This document shows, piece after piece, positions 5,201 to 5,820 of a stretch of 5,820 nucleotides of DNA (position 1 is the stretch's first letter; every line of letters starts with the position of its first letter). This stretch comes from Lentisphaerota bacterium (GTDB taxonomy: Bacteria; Verrucomicrobiota; Lentisphaeria; Oligosphaerales; Oligosphaeraceae): the NCBI GenBank assembly GCA_012800625.1, contig JAAZIY010000510.1:1-5820 (forward strand), read 5' to 3'. Position numbers and translations under genes: made by a program. A model generated the notes under the pieces. It saw only the letters and a list, made by a program, of their open reading frames with translations. It searched no databases and had not been told where the DNA came from.

Positions 5201-5469
5201 CCTATCAGGTGGTCATCACCGCGACGGCCCGCCATACCCTCGGGAACATTCCACGGCCTATAGCAATCCGGATAGGTGAAGAAATTGCATCGCTCGCCGC
5301 CGAGGCCGACCCGAAAGCACACCTCAAAAAACTGAAAGGTTCGGATAACCCCCCGTTTTATTCACTCCGGGTCGGGGATTACCGGGCGGTTCTTTCGATC
5401 ATAGATAACCTCCTGGTGATCCATGTCATCGGTGTCGGACGCCGAAGGAGGATTTACCGGAAGTTCTGA
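5197..5469 (+). CDS. relE: RelE/ParE-superfamily toxin (probable mRNA interferase)
   Basis: The gene encodes 90 residues from ATG 5197, the A of which begins the ATGA overlap with the antitoxin stop. A GGAG at 5182-5185 inside the antitoxin gene gives a plausible ribosome site. The fold order fits RelE: strand YQVVIT, two helices (residues 10-38), then the core HLKKLKG (42-48), FYSLRVGDYRAVLSI (54-68), LLVIHVIGVG (72-81) and RRRRIYRKF at the end. Basic residues K44/K45/K47, R58, R63, the R82-R85 cluster and Y87 occupy positions like those used by RelE to cut mRNA in the ribosome (family knowledge), so it looks catalytically competent. A ParE-type gyrase target is less likely given the terminal tyrosine and arginines. 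It acts in the cytoplasm and is held inactive by the antitoxin. Confidence 0.85.
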   Translation: MTYQVVITATARHTLGNIPRPIAIRIGEEIASLAAEADPKAHLKKLKGSDNPPFYSLRVGDYRAVLSIIDNLLVIHVIGVGRRRRIYRKF

Positions 5470-5588
5470 CCGGGGTATCGCTACAGGAGTGCCTGCGGAC
5501 TCAACTGGTGCCCGGAGCCGCGGGGAAGAGATTGCTTCGCCGCAAGCCTCCGGCGATGCATATTCTATCAGAAAACCATATCCGCACA
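5470..5588 (+). other. spacer after the toxin gene, no recognisable feature
   Basis: These 119 bases follow the toxin stop. Open frames pass through in more than one phase, but none has consistent coding bias or a ribosome site. One frame leading into the next remnant reads RLLRRKPPAMHILSE at 5525-5570 and may be the eroded upstream part of the gene at 5589. No terminator U-run is seen directly after the toxin gene. Confidence 0.3.
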
Positions 5589-5693
5589 ATGAAATTAACG
5601 CAAAAACCCAGAATATCCTTCAATCTCCCGGTCATCATCACCTTCCATGCGGACGACGAATCCCGGATCGGTACACGAGCGAGGGGAGAATGA
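5589..5693 (+). pseudogene. short remnant, possibly the tail of a DUF4258-like protein
   Basis: A 34-residue frame starts at ATG 5589 and ends at TGA 5691-5693, where its ATGA overlaps the next tiny gene. The readable part is ISFNLPVIITFHADDESRI followed by GTRARGE. The block V-I-I-T-x-x-x-x-D-x-E-S/R followed by a basic end resembles the C-terminal strand and tail of DUF4258 proteins, which are often encoded directly upstream of YgiT-type zinc-finger proteins. That pairing is also what follows here. The usual upstream DUF4258 core is not intact, so this would be a 5'-eroded gene. No ribosome site precedes the ATG. A HicB-like start was considered and is less convincing. The assignment rests on a short match plus context. 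Confidence 0.35.
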
Positions 5694-5773
5694 TTCCAGA
5701 GAGATGCACCCTTTGTAAAGGAACCCTGCTACCCGGACAGACCGGAATCCCGGTTCGATTCAGAAAGCCCTAA
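5690..5773 (+). CDS. 27-residue CxxC protein, likely a truncated YgiT-type zinc finger
   Basis: ATG 5690 overlaps the previous stop as ATGA and is preceded by a strong purine ribosome site, GAGGGGAG at 5681-5688. The peptide begins MIPERCTLCKGTLLPGQTG and ends at TAA 5771-5773. One zinc-knuckle pair (Cys6, Cys9) in the form C-x-x-C-K/G-G-x-L is how YgiT/MqsA-type N-terminal zinc fingers begin. Those proteins carry a second CxxC some 25-30 residues later, giving a four-cysteine site; here the frame stops before it. It is therefore either a truncated antitoxin-like gene or an unusually small single-CxxC peptide. With the preceding remnant it looks like the wreck of a second two-gene unit beside the RelE operon. 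Confidence 0.4.
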   Translation: MIPERCTLCKGTLLPGQTGIPVRFRKP

Positions 5774-5797
5774 GCAGCACCCCGGCATACTCTTTTC

Positions 5798-5820
5798 ATG
5801 CGCTACATCGTCACCGGCGG
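5798..5820 (+). CDS. start of a Rossmann-fold gene, probably NAD-dependent epimerase/dehydratase
   Basis: ATG 5798 opens MRYIVTG and the next codon begins GG, where the window ends. A start of the form M-R/K-x-I/L-V-T-G-G is the first strand and glycine turn of nucleotide-sugar epimerases/dehydratases (the extended SDR family, e.g. UDP-glucose 4-epimerase), which continue GAGFIGSH. The sequence does not reach that confirming motif. No ribosome site is visible before the ATG, so a leaderless or short-leader transcript is likely. The stretch CATACTCTTTTC directly upstream is the only AT-richer part of the 24-base gap from the preceding stop. Other Rossmann enzymes could start similarly. Confidence 0.55.

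Noticed and set aside
5740..5768. tRNA-like T-loop, GGTTCGATTC
   Set aside because: The T-stem does not pair around this loop, and no acceptor or anticodon arm is found upstream. GAATC/GATTC form a small hairpin instead. A chance match inside the CxxC peptide gene is more likely than a tRNA or attachment-site remnant.

Overview
The window looks like a chromosomal piece of a GC-rich methanogenic archaeon, most likely order Methanomicrobiales and Methanoculleus-like. This is inferred from strong G/C use at third codon positions, short AT-rich TATA-like boxes at archaeal spacing, few clear Shine-Dalgarno sites, a DUF2341 surface protein rich in N-glycosylation sequons, and an HI0933-family flavoprotein. 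No marker gene proves the lineage.

Layout. Positions 1-179 (+) are the C-terminus of a ketopantoate reductase (pantothenate/CoA pathway). A 59-residue unknown protein (184-363, -) converges on it with 4 bases between. Positions 364-860 hold no intact gene that I can support, only broken coding-like stretches. Three minus-strand genes follow: a BofA-like small membrane protein (861-1136), an exported transglutaminase-like protein with Cys-His-Asp (1193-1741), and an HI0933/YhiN-type flavoprotein (1942-3174). The 200-base gap at 1742-1941 holds a U-tract terminator for the flavoprotein gene, a perfect 7-bp inverted repeat, and TATA-like boxes for the transglutaminase gene. An 88-base divergent promoter region separates the flavoprotein gene from a secreted DUF2341 + lectin-like protein (3263-4267, +).

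After about 4320 the character changes. G+C falls, genes are short, and reading frames break. Positions 4433-4858 look like two overlapping decayed genes. Next comes an intact two-gene toxin-antitoxin operon (ribbon-helix-helix antitoxin 4967-5200, RelE-type toxin 5197-5469, joined by ATGA). Then there are two tiny overlapping frames (5589-5773) that look like remains of a second small-gene pair ending in a half zinc-finger protein. At 5798 the first seven codons of a Rossmann-fold gene, probably a nucleotide-sugar epimerase/dehydratase, run off the end.

Functionally, 1-4267 is housekeeping plus cell-envelope genes, and 4320-5790 is a small accessory patch dominated by a toxin-antitoxin operon and gene debris. 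I see no CRISPR array, tRNA, rRNA, transposase or insertion-sequence ends. Nothing here amounts to a clearly new multi-gene system. The best leads are the decayed pair at 4433-4858, the truncated pair at 5589-5773, and the unusually sequon-dense surface protein.
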